Both the position numbers and the translations under genes were made by a program. Below the pieces are notes generated by a model, which ran no database searches, was not told the DNA's origin, and was given only the letters and a program-made list of their open reading frames with translations. This document shows, in pieces, positions 7,258 through 15,904 of a stretch of 35,096 nt of DNA. Numbering within the stretch: the first letter of the stretch is position 1; each line of letters starts with the position of its first letter. The stretch comes from an uncultured Myxococcales bacterium. GTDB lineage: Bacteria; Myxococcota_A; Bradymonadia; UBA7976; UBA1532. Location: the NCBI GenBank assembly GCA_903847385.1, contig CAINDO010000560.1:1-35096 (forward strand), read 5' to 3'.

Positions 7258-8142
7258 ATGCTGACACTCGAACACCTCGGCACGCTGAAGTGCGCCGCGG
7301 CCAGCGGCCTGGCGCTGCGCGGCGGCCGGTTCCACGTCGTCGCGGACGACTGCACGCGCCTGCACGTGTATGACGCCGCGACGCTCGCCGAGCTGCCCGG
7401 CGTGGCGCTCCTGCCGGACGCCCTGCCCGCCGAGGCGCGCGCCCGCAAGGCCGCCAAGCCCGACCTGGAGATGCTCACGCCCCTGCCGGACGGCCGCCTG
7501 CTGGCCCTGGGCAGCGGCTCCACGGCCCGGCGCGCCCGCGGGGTCGTCATCCCCCTGCCCGCCCAGGCGGACACGCTGTCGACGCACGATCTGTCGCCGC
7601 TGTACGCCGATCTGTCGGCCGTCTTCGCCGAGCTCAACCTCGAGGGCGCCTGTGTCACCGGCGAGGTGTTGCGTCTGTTCCAGCGCGGCAACGGCGAGGC
7701 CGCCGTGAACGCCCTGGTGGACCTCGATCTGTCCGCCGTCATGGAGACCCTCGCCGCCGGCGCGCCCTGGGGCCCCGAGCTGCTCCTGCGCACGCGCCGC
7801 GTCGACCTCGGCTCGCTGCCCGGTGGCCCGCTGGGCTTCACGGACGCCGCCACGCTCCCCGACGGCGATGTGTTGTTCACGGCCGTCGCCGAGGGCGGCG
7901 GCAGCACCTACGAGGACGGAGCGTTCGGCGGCGCGGCGCTCGGTCGACTCACCGCCGCCGGCGCGCTGCGCTGGCTCGCCCCCCTGCACGGCCCCCACAA
8001 GCTCGAGGGCATCACGTTGGCGCCCCGCGCGGACGGCGGGTGTGACGTGTTCATGGTCGCGGACGCCGACGACCCCGCCGTGCCCGCCCCCCTGCTGCGC
8101 CTGCGACTCGACGCGGCCACGCTGACCGAGGGTCCGCGATGA
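7258..8142 (+). CDS. DUF6929-like propeller protein, no signal peptide
   Basis: This 294-residue protein starts at ATG 7258, 7 nt after the previous stop. It has repeated short beta-strand/turn blocks, with marker segments KPDLEMLTPLPDG and ALGSGSTARRARG. These fit the family I know as DUF6929, which is of unknown function and probably a beta-propeller. I am fairly but not fully sure of the family. No signal peptide or lipobox is visible at this start or in the upstream extension of the frame, unlike nearly all its operon neighbours, so it may work in the cytoplasm. It overlaps the barrel gene by 4 nt (ATGA). Function is unknown. Confidence 0.65.
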   Translation: MLTLEHLGTLKCAAASGLALRGGRFHVVADDCTRLHVYDAATLAELPGVALLPDALPAEARARKAAKPDLEMLTPLPDGRLLALGSGSTARRARGVVIPLPAQADTLSTHDLSPLYADLSAVFAELNLEGACVTGEVLRLFQRGNGEAAVNALVDLDLSAVMETLAAGAPWGPELLLRTRRVDLGSLPGGPLGFTDAATLPDGDVLFTAVAEGGGSTYEDGAFGGAALGRLTAAGALRWLAPLHGPHKLEGITLAPRADGGCDVFMVADADDPAVPAPLLRLRLDAATLTEGPR

Positions 8143-9425
8143 GGCACACGGGGCCCGCACTCGCGCTCGCGCTCCTCTCAGCAGGCACCGCACGCGCGGA
8201 GCTCGCCGAGGGCCCGGTGACCGGCGAACTTTCGGGTTACGCCGAGACACGGCATCAGGTGTTCTTCGGCCTCGCCTCGTCGCTCGGTGATTTGTCGCCC
8301 GTGTTCCCCGACGGTTTCCACCCGGACGAACGCTACGGCGCCGTGGAGCGGCTGCGCCCCACGCTCAAGCTGCACCTGGGCGAGTCGGCGACGCTGGTCT
8401 CCACGGCCGAGGCGCGCACGTCCCACGGCTTCTACGACACCCGCCAGGACGAGATCGGGGACGTCGTCTCCGTCGAGCGGCTGTACGTCACGGCGTCGTC
8501 GGACGACTGGGATCACACCGCCGGCAAGCTCAACCTGACCTGGGGCTCGGGTCTGTTGCTCAACCCCACGGATCTGTTCAACGACAAGAACCCGGCGGAT
8601 CTGCAGGCCGAGCGGCCGGGGCTGTGGGCCGTGAAGTCCCTGTGGGCGGCCAACGACCACACCAACCTGACCTTCGCCGCGGCCACGCCCGAGACGCCGT
8701 GCTGCGCGCCCAAGCTCATCGGCCGCTTCGACACCACCCTCGGGCAGACGGATTTGGCCCTCGAGGCCGCCTGGGACACGGACGCCGAGGCCGCCGTGTT
8801 CGGCGTGGACGTGCGCAGCGAGATCACGCTCGGCCTTTGGCTCGAGGCCGCGACGACCATCCCCAAGGCCTCACCGGACGCCGCCACGACGAGCTTCGAG
8901 CTCGGCGTGGACGACAGCTGGGACGTCCTGCAGACGCTCTACGTCGCCGTCGAATACATGTACCAGCAGGACGGCCTGACGGCGCCCGGTGAACAGTTCC
9001 AGGCGAGCTCGTTCTCGCCGGACGCCCTCGCCGGCACCACCCCCGAGGCACTGGTCGCCGAGCGGTTCCGCGAGCGGCGTCTGTTCATGGGCAAACACTA
9101 CGGCGTGGCGCTCGTGCGGCTGGAGATCAGCAACGACTGGCGCGCGCAGGTCCTCAACGTCACCAACCTGAACGATCACACCGGCCTCGTCGTGCCGCAG
9201 GTGAACTTCCTGCCGGCGGACGCCTTCACGCTCACCCTGGGCGCGCAACTGACCTACGGCCCCCAGGGGGGGGAATACACGATGACCTTGCCCGAACTCA
9301 CGGACACCCAGGCGAAGCTGCTGCCCGTCGTGTCGCCCACGCTCGGCCCCGCGCTGGTGGCCAATCAGGGCGAGCGGCTCTCGCCCAACGCCTCCGTGTT
9401 TTTCTGGGGTCGTTATGCCTTCTGA
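8139..9425 (+). CDS. Outer-membrane beta-barrel protein candidate
   Basis: This 428-residue protein has a signal peptide MRHTGPALALALLSAGTARA cleaved before ELAEG. The mature part alternates polar and hydrophobic residues with many aromatic-ended strands (for example TLYVAVEYMYQQ and FFWGRYAF). It ends in Phe, as BAM-assembled barrels do. No plug, TonB box or OmpA domain was recognised. A porin-like or DUF1302-like family is possible but not established. It sits between a DUF6929-like gene (4-nt overlap) and the ATPase of an FtsX ABC system (11-nt overlap). An outer-membrane role in the same export pathway is therefore inferred. Confidence 0.7.
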   Translation: MRHTGPALALALLSAGTARAELAEGPVTGELSGYAETRHQVFFGLASSLGDLSPVFPDGFHPDERYGAVERLRPTLKLHLGESATLVSTAEARTSHGFYDTRQDEIGDVVSVERLYVTASSDDWDHTAGKLNLTWGSGLLLNPTDLFNDKNPADLQAERPGLWAVKSLWAANDHTNLTFAAATPETPCCAPKLIGRFDTTLGQTDLALEAAWDTDAEAAVFGVDVRSEITLGLWLEAATTIPKASPDAATTSFELGVDDSWDVLQTLYVAVEYMYQQDGLTAPGEQFQASSFSPDALAGTTPEALVAERFRERRLFMGKHYGVALVRLEISNDWRAQVLNVTNLNDHTGLVVPQVNFLPADAFTLTLGAQLTYGPQGGEYTMTLPELTDTQAKLLPVVSPTLGPALVANQGERLSPNASVFFWGRYAF

Positions 9426-10155
9426 GCCCACGGTCGCCCCCGGCGAGGCCGGCGAGGTCGTCGTCCGCCTGGAGAACGCCAGCCGCGTCTACAACCCCGG
9501 CGAGAATGAGGTCCGGGCCATGGACGCCATCGACCTCGTCATCCGCCGGGGCGAGTTCACCGCGCTCGTCGGGCCCTCCGGCAGCGGCAAGAGCACGCTG
9601 CTCCACTGCCTCGGCTGCCTGGACGCGCCCACGAGCGGACGCGTCGTGATCGCCGGGCAGGACGTCACCGCGGGCCTCACGGCGGCGCAGCGCGGCGAGA
9701 TCCGCAACAAGTCCATCGGGTTCATCTTCCAGAGCTTCAACCTGATCCCGGTGCTGACGGCCTACGAGAACATCGAGTTCGCGCTGCAGATCAACGGCAC
9801 GATGAACGCGAAACAGATGCGCGAGCGGGTGCTCGAGATGCTCGACCTGCTGGGCCTGACCACCCAGAAGGACCGCCGGCCCAACCAGCTCTCTGGCGGC
9901 CAGCAGCAGCGCGTGGCCATCGGGCGCGCCCTGGCGAAGCGCCCCGCGCTCATTCTCGCCGACGAGCCCACGGCCAACCTCGACCGCAAGACGAGCGAAG
10001 ACATCATCGCCCTGATGCGCCGCATGAACGAGCAGCTCGGCGCGACCTTCGTCTTCTCGACGCACGACGAGCACCTGATGGGCCACGCGCGCCGCATCGT
10101 GCGCCTGACGGACGGACGCATCGTCTCCGAAGAGAGCCGGCCCGCCCATGGCTGA
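9415..10155 (+). CDS. LolD/MacB-like ABC transporter ATPase
   Basis: This 246-residue protein contains every ABC ATPase motif: Walker A GPSGSGKST (53-61), Q-loop Gln106, signature LSGGQ (159-163), Walker B ALILADE (178-184), D-loop ANLD (187-190) and the switch His217. Sequence and length fit the MacB/LolD/FtsE family, whose members drive FtsX-type permeases that work on periplasmic substrates or lipoproteins rather than importing solutes. It overlaps the barrel gene upstream by 11 nt and the first permease downstream by 8 nt. With 10148-11377, 11379-12668 and the LolA-like gene it makes a Lol-type set. Confidence 0.92.
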   Translation: MPSEPTVAPGEAGEVVVRLENASRVYNPGENEVRAMDAIDLVIRRGEFTALVGPSGSGKSTLLHCLGCLDAPTSGRVVIAGQDVTAGLTAAQRGEIRNKSIGFIFQSFNLIPVLTAYENIEFALQINGTMNAKQMRERVLEMLDLLGLTTQKDRRPNQLSGGQQQRVAIGRALAKRPALILADEPTANLDRKTSEDIIALMRRMNEQLGATFVFSTHDEHLMGHARRIVRLTDGRIVSEESRPAHG

Positions 10156-11377
10156 CGCCTACCTCTGGCGTCTCGCCGCGCGCAACGCCCTGCGCAACCG
10201 GCGGCGTTCGTTCTTCACCCTGACCTCGATCCTGCTGGGTGTGTCGCTCTTCATCGTGACCCGCAGTTTCGTCGATGGCATCGACGCCACGCTGATCGCC
10301 ATCGAGGTCGACAACGAGTCGGCGCACGTGCGGGTGGTGCCCACGGACTACCTCAAAGAGGAAGACTACCAGCCGCTCGACATGCCGTTCCCGGACGTAC
10401 CGGGTCTGTCGAAGCGCTTGGCGGACCTGGCGCCGGGCACACGCGTCATCGACCGCGTCTCCTTCGCCGCCGAGGTCGGCGACGGCCGCCGCACGTTGCG
10501 CTGCCGCGGCCTGGTGGTGGACCGGGACGCCTACAAGGCCGTGTTCCCCGTGGGGGAGCTGCCCGTGCCGCCCGGCGACGAGCCCTACCTGTGGGCCGGC
10601 ACGGGCATCGCCGACACGTTCGGATGGAAACCCGGCGACCGCATCTTCCTGAAGGCCAAGACACGCCGCGGCACGCTGAACGCGCTGGACGCCGTGCGCT
10701 TCGCCGGGCCCATCTCGACGGGCCACCCCTTCGTGGACAACTACACCGTCATCCTGCCTCGCCACCTGGGCGCCGAGTTCCTGGACCTGCCCGCCGACTT
10801 CGCCACCGAGGTCCTGGCCCGGTTCCCCGACCCCGCGCTGGCCATGGCGGCGGAGCGCCTCGTCGAGGCCCCCGGCAGCGTGCTCACCGCCGAGACCTGG
10901 GAAGAACGCACCGCCGACTTCCGCGCGGTGAATCAGATCCGCCGCGCGGCGTTCAACATCGTCGTCGCGCTGATCCTGATGATGGGCGCGGCCGGCGTGG
11001 CGAACACCGGTCTGATGAGCGCCATCGAGCGCACGCGTGAGATCGGCACGCTCATGGCCATCGGCCTCGCGCCGGCCCGCGTGCGCAAGCTGATGACCAT
11101 CGAGGCCGTGCTCATCGCGCTGGTGGGCGCCGTACTCGGTGTGTTGCTCGGCAGCCTCGTCGCGCATCACTTCGCCGTGCATGGCCTGCACTTCCCCGAG
11201 CTCGAGCAGGCCGAGAACGTCTCCCTGGTGCCGCCGGTGCTGTTCTTCGACCTGAGCGCCCGCACCATTGGCATGGCCGCCGCGTTCGGCATCGGCACGG
11301 CCCTGATCGCGGCCATCTGGCCCGCCGTGCGCGCCTCGCGTCTGTCCCCCATCGAAGCCCTGCGGGAGGACGACTGA
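10148..11377 (+). CDS. FtsX-type ABC permease (LolC/E-like), first subunit
   Basis: This 409-residue inner-membrane protein has one N-terminal membrane helix (about 22-45, FFTLTSILLGVSLFIVTRS). A large periplasmic domain follows (about 50-270), then three C-terminal helices of the FtsX core starting at FNIVVALILMMGAAGVANT. The conserved IERTREIGTLMAIG coupling segment and the end RASRLSPIEALRED are typical of MacB/LolC/LolE permeases. It probably pairs with the second permease (1-nt gap) as a heterodimer powered by the upstream ATPase. Substrate is unknown; neighbours suggest lipoproteins or lipids. Confidence 0.88.
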   Translation: MADAYLWRLAARNALRNRRRSFFTLTSILLGVSLFIVTRSFVDGIDATLIAIEVDNESAHVRVVPTDYLKEEDYQPLDMPFPDVPGLSKRLADLAPGTRVIDRVSFAAEVGDGRRTLRCRGLVVDRDAYKAVFPVGELPVPPGDEPYLWAGTGIADTFGWKPGDRIFLKAKTRRGTLNALDAVRFAGPISTGHPFVDNYTVILPRHLGAEFLDLPADFATEVLARFPDPALAMAAERLVEAPGSVLTAETWEERTADFRAVNQIRRAAFNIVVALILMMGAAGVANTGLMSAIERTREIGTLMAIGLAPARVRKLMTIEAVLIALVGAVLGVLLGSLVAHHFAVHGLHFPELEQAENVSLVPPVLFFDLSARTIGMAAAFGIGTALIAAIWPAVRASRLSPIEALREDD

Positions 11378-11378
11378 C

Positions 11379-12668
11379 ATGCTGCTCCGCTACGCCTGGC
11401 GCAACATCTCCCGCCACCCCACCCGCAGCGCGCTCACCACCTTCGCCGTGATCGTGTCCGTCGCGATGCTGCTCGTGGGGCACGCCATGATCGAGGGCCT
11501 GCGCGCCCACGTCGTCTCCGAGTTCGCCAAACAGACCGGCGACGTCCGCCTGCGCCACCCGGACTACGAAAAGGAATCGCGCTTCGACCCGCTCGAATAC
11601 AACATCGACGCCTTCGGCGCGCTCCACGACCGCCTGATGGGTGTGTCCGGCGTGCGACAAGTGCTCGGTCGCATCCAGTTCCGGGTCATGGTGCAGTACA
11701 CGGACGAGTCCACCATCGTGCCCGAGTCCGCCGGTATCCCCGAGGACAAACTCACGGACGAACAGATCTTCGGCCGCAAGGTCGTCGAGTTCGCGCCGGC
11801 CATCGGCTTCGAGCCGGCGCCCGAGCGCGAGGTCTCCCGCCTGCAAGACCGCATCGTCGACGGCCGCTACTTCAGCGACGACGCCGAGAACGAGGTGATC
11901 CTCGGCAGCGATCTCGCCCGGCGCCTCGGCATCAAGAGCGGCGTGGACGTCCAGATCGTCAGCTACCGCAAGGGTGTGTCGGACATCGGCGCCCAGGTCG
12001 TCGGCGTGGTGGACTACGGCAACCGCTTCGCCAACCGGCTCGCCCACCTGCCCCTGAAGACCTCTGCGAAGCTCCTGGAGATGCCCGACGAGGTCACGGA
12101 CGTGCTGGTCCTCGGCCCCGGCCTGGACGCAGCGGGCGCGCTGAAGAAGCGCCTCGTGGACTCGGGCCACGTGTCGACCCTCGAGGTCAAAGCCTGGTCC
12201 GAGATCGGCATGGCGCGCCTGGTGTCGACGATCTTCAGCGTCGTGCTGACGATTCTCCTCTTCTTCATCGTGGCCGTGGCCGGGGTGAATCTGCTCAACA
12301 CCATGATGATGACCGTGCTGGAGCGTCAGAAAGAGATCGGCGTTCTGCTCGCGCTGGGCATGAAGCGCCTGAGCGTGGTGAAGGTGTTCGTGCTCGAGGC
12401 GCTGGCCTTCGGGGTCGTCGGCTGCATCGCCGGCGCCGCCATCGGCAGCGCCGTCGCCCGGTACCTGCACGAGAACGGCATCAAACTCGGCGAGGGCACG
12501 ACGCGAAAGATGTTCGTCCCCGTCTCCGACACGGTGCACGCCATCCCCACCGTGACGGGTCTGTTCTTCGCCGTGGGCGTCGGCCTCGCCGTCGCATTCC
12601 TCGGCGCGCTCGGGCCCGCCATCCGGGCGTCCCGCGTGCATCCCATCGAAGCCATGCGCAACAAATAG
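11379..12668 (+). CDS. FtsX-type ABC permease (LolC/E-like), second subunit
   Basis: This 429-residue protein has the same topology as the first subunit: helix 1 near 20-42 (TTFAVIVSVAMLLVGHAMI), a periplasmic domain to about 280, then the FtsX core beginning STIFSVVLTILLFFIVAVAGVN. It carries the coupling segment LERQKEIGVLLALGMKR and ends with RASRVHPIEAMRNK. It differs clearly from the first subunit in the periplasmic part, as LolC and LolE do. It probably forms the heterodimeric membrane part of the transporter. The LolA-like gene follows 15 nt downstream. Confidence 0.88.
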   Translation: MLLRYAWRNISRHPTRSALTTFAVIVSVAMLLVGHAMIEGLRAHVVSEFAKQTGDVRLRHPDYEKESRFDPLEYNIDAFGALHDRLMGVSGVRQVLGRIQFRVMVQYTDESTIVPESAGIPEDKLTDEQIFGRKVVEFAPAIGFEPAPEREVSRLQDRIVDGRYFSDDAENEVILGSDLARRLGIKSGVDVQIVSYRKGVSDIGAQVVGVVDYGNRFANRLAHLPLKTSAKLLEMPDEVTDVLVLGPGLDAAGALKKRLVDSGHVSTLEVKAWSEIGMARLVSTIFSVVLTILLFFIVAVAGVNLLNTMMMTVLERQKEIGVLLALGMKRLSVVKVFVLEALAFGVVGCIAGAAIGSAVARYLHENGIKLGEGTTRKMFVPVSDTVHAIPTVTGLFFAVGVGLAVAFLGALGPAIRASRVHPIEAMRNK

Positions 12669-12683
12669 GTCCGGAGTGACAAC

Positions 12684-13445
12684 ATGAACCGACGCCGACT
12701 CCTCGGCGGACTCGCCGCCGCGGCCGCCCTGCTCCTCGCCAGCCTCGCCCACGCCGAGGCGCCCACCCCGGAGCAGCTCGTGCAGAAGATGGACGAGGTG
12801 ATGACGTTCAAGACGCGCGTCACCGACGCCACGTTGAACGTCACGCGCGACGGCAAGACGGACACCAAGACGCTGCGCATCTGGAACCGCGGTTGGGACG
12901 ACAGCTACAGCGAGTTTCTGTCCCCCGCCCGGGACAAGGGCGTGAAGTATCTCAAGCTCGAGAAGAACCTGTACATGTTCCTCCCGAGCACCGAGAAGGT
13001 CGTGAAGATCAGCGGCCACCTGCTGCGCCAGAGCGTGATGGACAGCGACTTCAGCTACGAGGACATGCTCGAGCAGCGCGCCCTGCTGCAGGACTACGAC
13101 GCGAAGCTCCTGGGCGAGGACAAGGTCGACGGCAAACCCTGCTGGATCGTCGATCTCACCGCCAAGAACCCGGGCCAGACCTACGCGCGCCGCAAGATGT
13201 GGATCGCGCAGGACACGTACATCCCCGTGAAGGCCGAGCGCTACGCCCAGAGCGGCCTGCTGCTCAAGACGCTGACCATGAGCGACGTGACGGACGTCGG
13301 TGGTCGCAAGTTCCCCCTGCGGATGGTGATGCAGGACGCCGCACGCAAGGGGAGCCAGAGTGAGTTCAAGATGGCGAACATGCAGTTCGACCTGGCCCTC
13401 CCCGACGACACCTTTTCGCGCCGCCGCCTGATGAAGGGGGACTGA
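12684..13445 (+). CDS. LolA-like periplasmic protein (outer membrane lipoprotein-sorting family)
   Basis: This 253-residue protein has an N-terminal signal peptide (MNRRRLLGGLAAAAALLLAS, cleavage near AHA-EAP). The mature part matches the LolA-like family often annotated as outer membrane lipoprotein-sorting protein (Pfam LolA_like, PF17131, from memory). Marker segments are GWDDSYSEFLSPARDKG, KYLKLEKNLYMFLPSTEKV, MDSDFSYEDM and GKPCWIVDL. Such proteins fold as an open beta-barrel with a hydrophobic groove and could carry acyl chains across the periplasm. Placed after an ATPase and two permeases, it is the likely carrier of the system. It ends with a 1-nt overlap (TGATG) onto the hydrolase lipoprotein gene. 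Confidence 0.85.
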   Translation: MNRRRLLGGLAAAAALLLASLAHAEAPTPEQLVQKMDEVMTFKTRVTDATLNVTRDGKTDTKTLRIWNRGWDDSYSEFLSPARDKGVKYLKLEKNLYMFLPSTEKVVKISGHLLRQSVMDSDFSYEDMLEQRALLQDYDAKLLGEDKVDGKPCWIVDLTAKNPGQTYARRKMWIAQDTYIPVKAERYAQSGLLLKTLTMSDVTDVGGRKFPLRMVMQDAARKGSQSEFKMANMQFDLALPDDTFSRRRLMKGD

Positions 13446-15901
13446 TGAAAAACGAACGCCTCTTGCCGTTTGTGATGCTGCCGCTCGCGCTCGCCGCCTG
13501 CGGTGACTCGGGTGGGTCCTCGGACTCGAACACCGTTGACCCCGACGCCTCCGTCACCCCGGACGCGGCCGACACACCGGAGCAGGACTCGCAGGTGATC
13601 GGCGGGGACGCCGCGCCCTCGCCGGAGTCGGACGTCGGCCCGACGGGTGACGCCGGCGAGGCCGACGCCGCCCCGGAGCCGCCCCCCGGGCCGTTCCGCG
13701 TACGCGGCACCCTGGAACAGGTCTATGTGTGGCAGGCGCCCGTCGAGACGCCGCTCGAGCTCGTCGCGGCCGATGGCAGCGTCTCCGACACCGGCGTGAC
13801 GGACACCCAGGGCAGCCTGGTGTTCCGCGAGGTCCCCCCCGGGCAGGGGTACATCGTCCGCGTGGCCGCCGAGCCGGCGACCCACGTCGAAGATGTGTGG
13901 GTGCGCTCGACCGACGACCTAGGCCCCGATCCGGCGCTGTACGAGCAGCCCCTGCAGCCCGGCTACGGCTATCTGACGACCCGCGACGGCACGAAGCTCT
14001 CCATCTTCGTCACGATGCCGGGCCCACCCGAGAACGGCCCCTACCCCACCGTCGTGACCTACTCCGGCTATAGCCCGTCGCGGCCGGGGCATCTGTTGAG
14101 CGACGCCGCGCAAGGTTTCTGCGGCGACTTCCCGATCCTGTGTGACGCGCCGGACGATCCCAACGCCCTCATCGCCGGTGTGTTGGGCTACGCGACCGTC
14201 GGTGTGAACATGCGCGGCACGGGATGTTCCGGCGGCGCCTATGACTATTTCGAGCCCCTGCAGCAGCTCGATGGGTACGACGTCGTCGAGACGGTCGCCC
14301 ACCAGCCGTGGGTGTTGAATGGCAAGGTCGGCCTGGTCGGCCTTTCCTATCCCGGCATCACGCAGCTCTTCGTCGCCCAGACGCAGCCGCCCTCGCTCGC
14401 CGCCATCACACCGATGTCGGTCATCGCGGACAGCGCGACCTCGACGCTCGTGCCCGGTGGCATCTACAACAGTGGGTTCGCGCTCGCCTGGATCGACAAC
14501 GTGCTCGAGCGCGCCAAGCCTTACGGCCATCAGTGGGTCACGGACCTGGTGGACGCCGGTGACACCACCTGCGAGGAGCACCAGCTCCTGCACAGCCAGA
14601 ACCTGGACGTGGTCGCCAAGGCCCTGGCCAACCCCTACTACAGCGACGAGGTGGCCAAACCCGTCGACCCGAGCTCGTTCGTCGATCGCATCAACGTGCC
14701 CGTTTTCCTGACGGGTCAATGGCAGGACGAACAGACCGGCCCGCACTTCGCCACGATGCTCGACAAGTTCACCGGTGCCCCGGTGAAGCGGTTCTTCGTG
14801 ACCAACGGCGTGCACATCGATGGCCTCGCCCCGCAGAACCTGATGGAGTGGTTCATCTTTCTCGAGCTGTACGTGGCCGAGCGCGTGCCACAGTTCGACG
14901 CTGGCGCGGCGAGCCTCGTGCCCGTGTTCTTCAGCCAGGTCTTCGGGGCCTTCGTGCCCCTGCCCGAGAACCGCTTCGAGGCCGCCCCCGACTTCGAGAC
15001 CGCGAAGGCGGCCTACGAGTCCGAGCCATCGCTGCGCGTCAACTTCGAGACGGGCACGGCCGATGGCCTTCAGGCCGGCGCGCCCCAGGCGGCGTTCACG
15101 CAGTCCTTCGACGCCTGGCCCATCCCGGAGACCGTCGCGCAGCGCTGGTTCCTCCAGCCCAATGGCACCCTGGGTGACACCGCGCCCGTCGCCGCGGACG
15201 CGCCGGGTCATGCGTTCCACCACGAGCCGGCCGCGGGCGACCGCACGTTCCTGCCGAACGGCGGCGTCGAGGCGCTGCAGCCCGCCTACGTGTACCCCGC
15301 CCTGACGGACGATCAGGCCGTCGCCTGGACCGGCGCCGCCCTGGACGCCGACACCGTGATGATCGGCAGCGGCAGCGTCGACCTGTGGCTGAACTCCACC
15401 GAGGCGGACGCGGATCTCGAGGTCAATCTGACCGAGATCCGCCCGGACGGGCTCGAGGTGCTGGTGCAGAGCGGGTGGCTGCGGGCCAGCCACCGCAAGC
15501 TGCGCGACGACGCGACGGAACTTCGCCCGGTGAAGTCGCACTACCTGGCGGACATCGAGCCCATCGTGCCCGGCGAGTGGACGCCGCTGCGCGTGGAGCT
15601 CATGCCGTTCGCCCATGTGTTCCGCGCCGGCTCCCGCGTGCGCGTCTCCGTGGACACCCCCGGAGACAGCCGCGCCGCGTGGCGGTTCATCCTGCTCGAG
15701 CAGGACGGAACGGCCGTGCACACCATCGGCAACGACGCCGCGCACGCGTCGAGCGTCGTGCTGCCGGTGATCCCGAACGTGGACGTGCCGACGCCGCTGC
15801 CCGCGTGCAACGCGCTGCGCGGCCAACCCTGCCGCCCCTACACCCCGCTCTCGATGGAGCCGGCGGTCACTCCGCCGCCCGCCCCGCCCTCGGGAGGGTG
15901 A
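13445..15901 (+). CDS. CocE/NonD, X-Pro dipeptidyl-peptidase-like hydrolase lipoprotein
   Basis: This 818-residue protein has a lipoprotein signal with lipid Cys19 (ALAAC-GDSG), then an Asp/Pro/Ala-rich linker to about 80 and a small beta domain (about 83-155). The alpha/beta-hydrolase domain carries nucleophile Ser301 in GLSYPG, preceded by MRGTGCSGG. Asp428 (GQWQD) and His457 (TNGVH) are the likely rest of the triad. A beta-sandwich follows from about residue 600 with DADLEVNLTEIRPDG and SRVRVSVDTPG, the X-Pro peptidase C-terminal domain. Family members cleave esters, amides or Xaa-Pro dipeptides; the substrate here is unknown. It is the last gene of the operon and a possible client of the Lol-like transporter. 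It ends 3 nt from the convergent PKD-like gene. Confidence 0.87.
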   Translation: MKNERLLPFVMLPLALAACGDSGGSSDSNTVDPDASVTPDAADTPEQDSQVIGGDAAPSPESDVGPTGDAGEADAAPEPPPGPFRVRGTLEQVYVWQAPVETPLELVAADGSVSDTGVTDTQGSLVFREVPPGQGYIVRVAAEPATHVEDVWVRSTDDLGPDPALYEQPLQPGYGYLTTRDGTKLSIFVTMPGPPENGPYPTVVTYSGYSPSRPGHLLSDAAQGFCGDFPILCDAPDDPNALIAGVLGYATVGVNMRGTGCSGGAYDYFEPLQQLDGYDVVETVAHQPWVLNGKVGLVGLSYPGITQLFVAQTQPPSLAAITPMSVIADSATSTLVPGGIYNSGFALAWIDNVLERAKPYGHQWVTDLVDAGDTTCEEHQLLHSQNLDVVAKALANPYYSDEVAKPVDPSSFVDRINVPVFLTGQWQDEQTGPHFATMLDKFTGAPVKRFFVTNGVHIDGLAPQNLMEWFIFLELYVAERVPQFDAGAASLVPVFFSQVFGAFVPLPENRFEAAPDFETAKAAYESEPSLRVNFETGTADGLQAGAPQAAFTQSFDAWPIPETVAQRWFLQPNGTLGDTAPVAADAPGHAFHHEPAAGDRTFLPNGGVEALQPAYVYPALTDDQAVAWTGAALDADTVMIGSGSVDLWLNSTEADADLEVNLTEIRPDGLEVLVQSGWLRASHRKLRDDATELRPVKSHYLADIEPIVPGEWTPLRVELMPFAHVFRAGSRVRVSVDTPGDSRAAWRFILLEQDGTAVHTIGNDAAHASSVVLPVIPNVDVPTPLPACNALRGQPCRPYTPLSMEPAVTPPPAPPSGG

Positions 15902-15904
15902 GCG

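Noticed and set aside
11112..13019. 635-codon minus-strand frame
   Set aside because: Antisense to the second permease and the LolA-like gene, whose domains are clear on the plus strand. The antisense product is His/Val/Asp-rich without motifs.
8139..13445. MacAB-TolC type efflux pump
   Set aside because: There is no MacA-like adaptor and no TolC-like protein. Two separate permeases and a LolA-like gene point to a Lol-type system instead.
13919..15826. 635-codon minus-strand frame
   Set aside because: Antisense to the X-Pro hydrolase gene, which has a full catalytic triad; it is a shadow frame.
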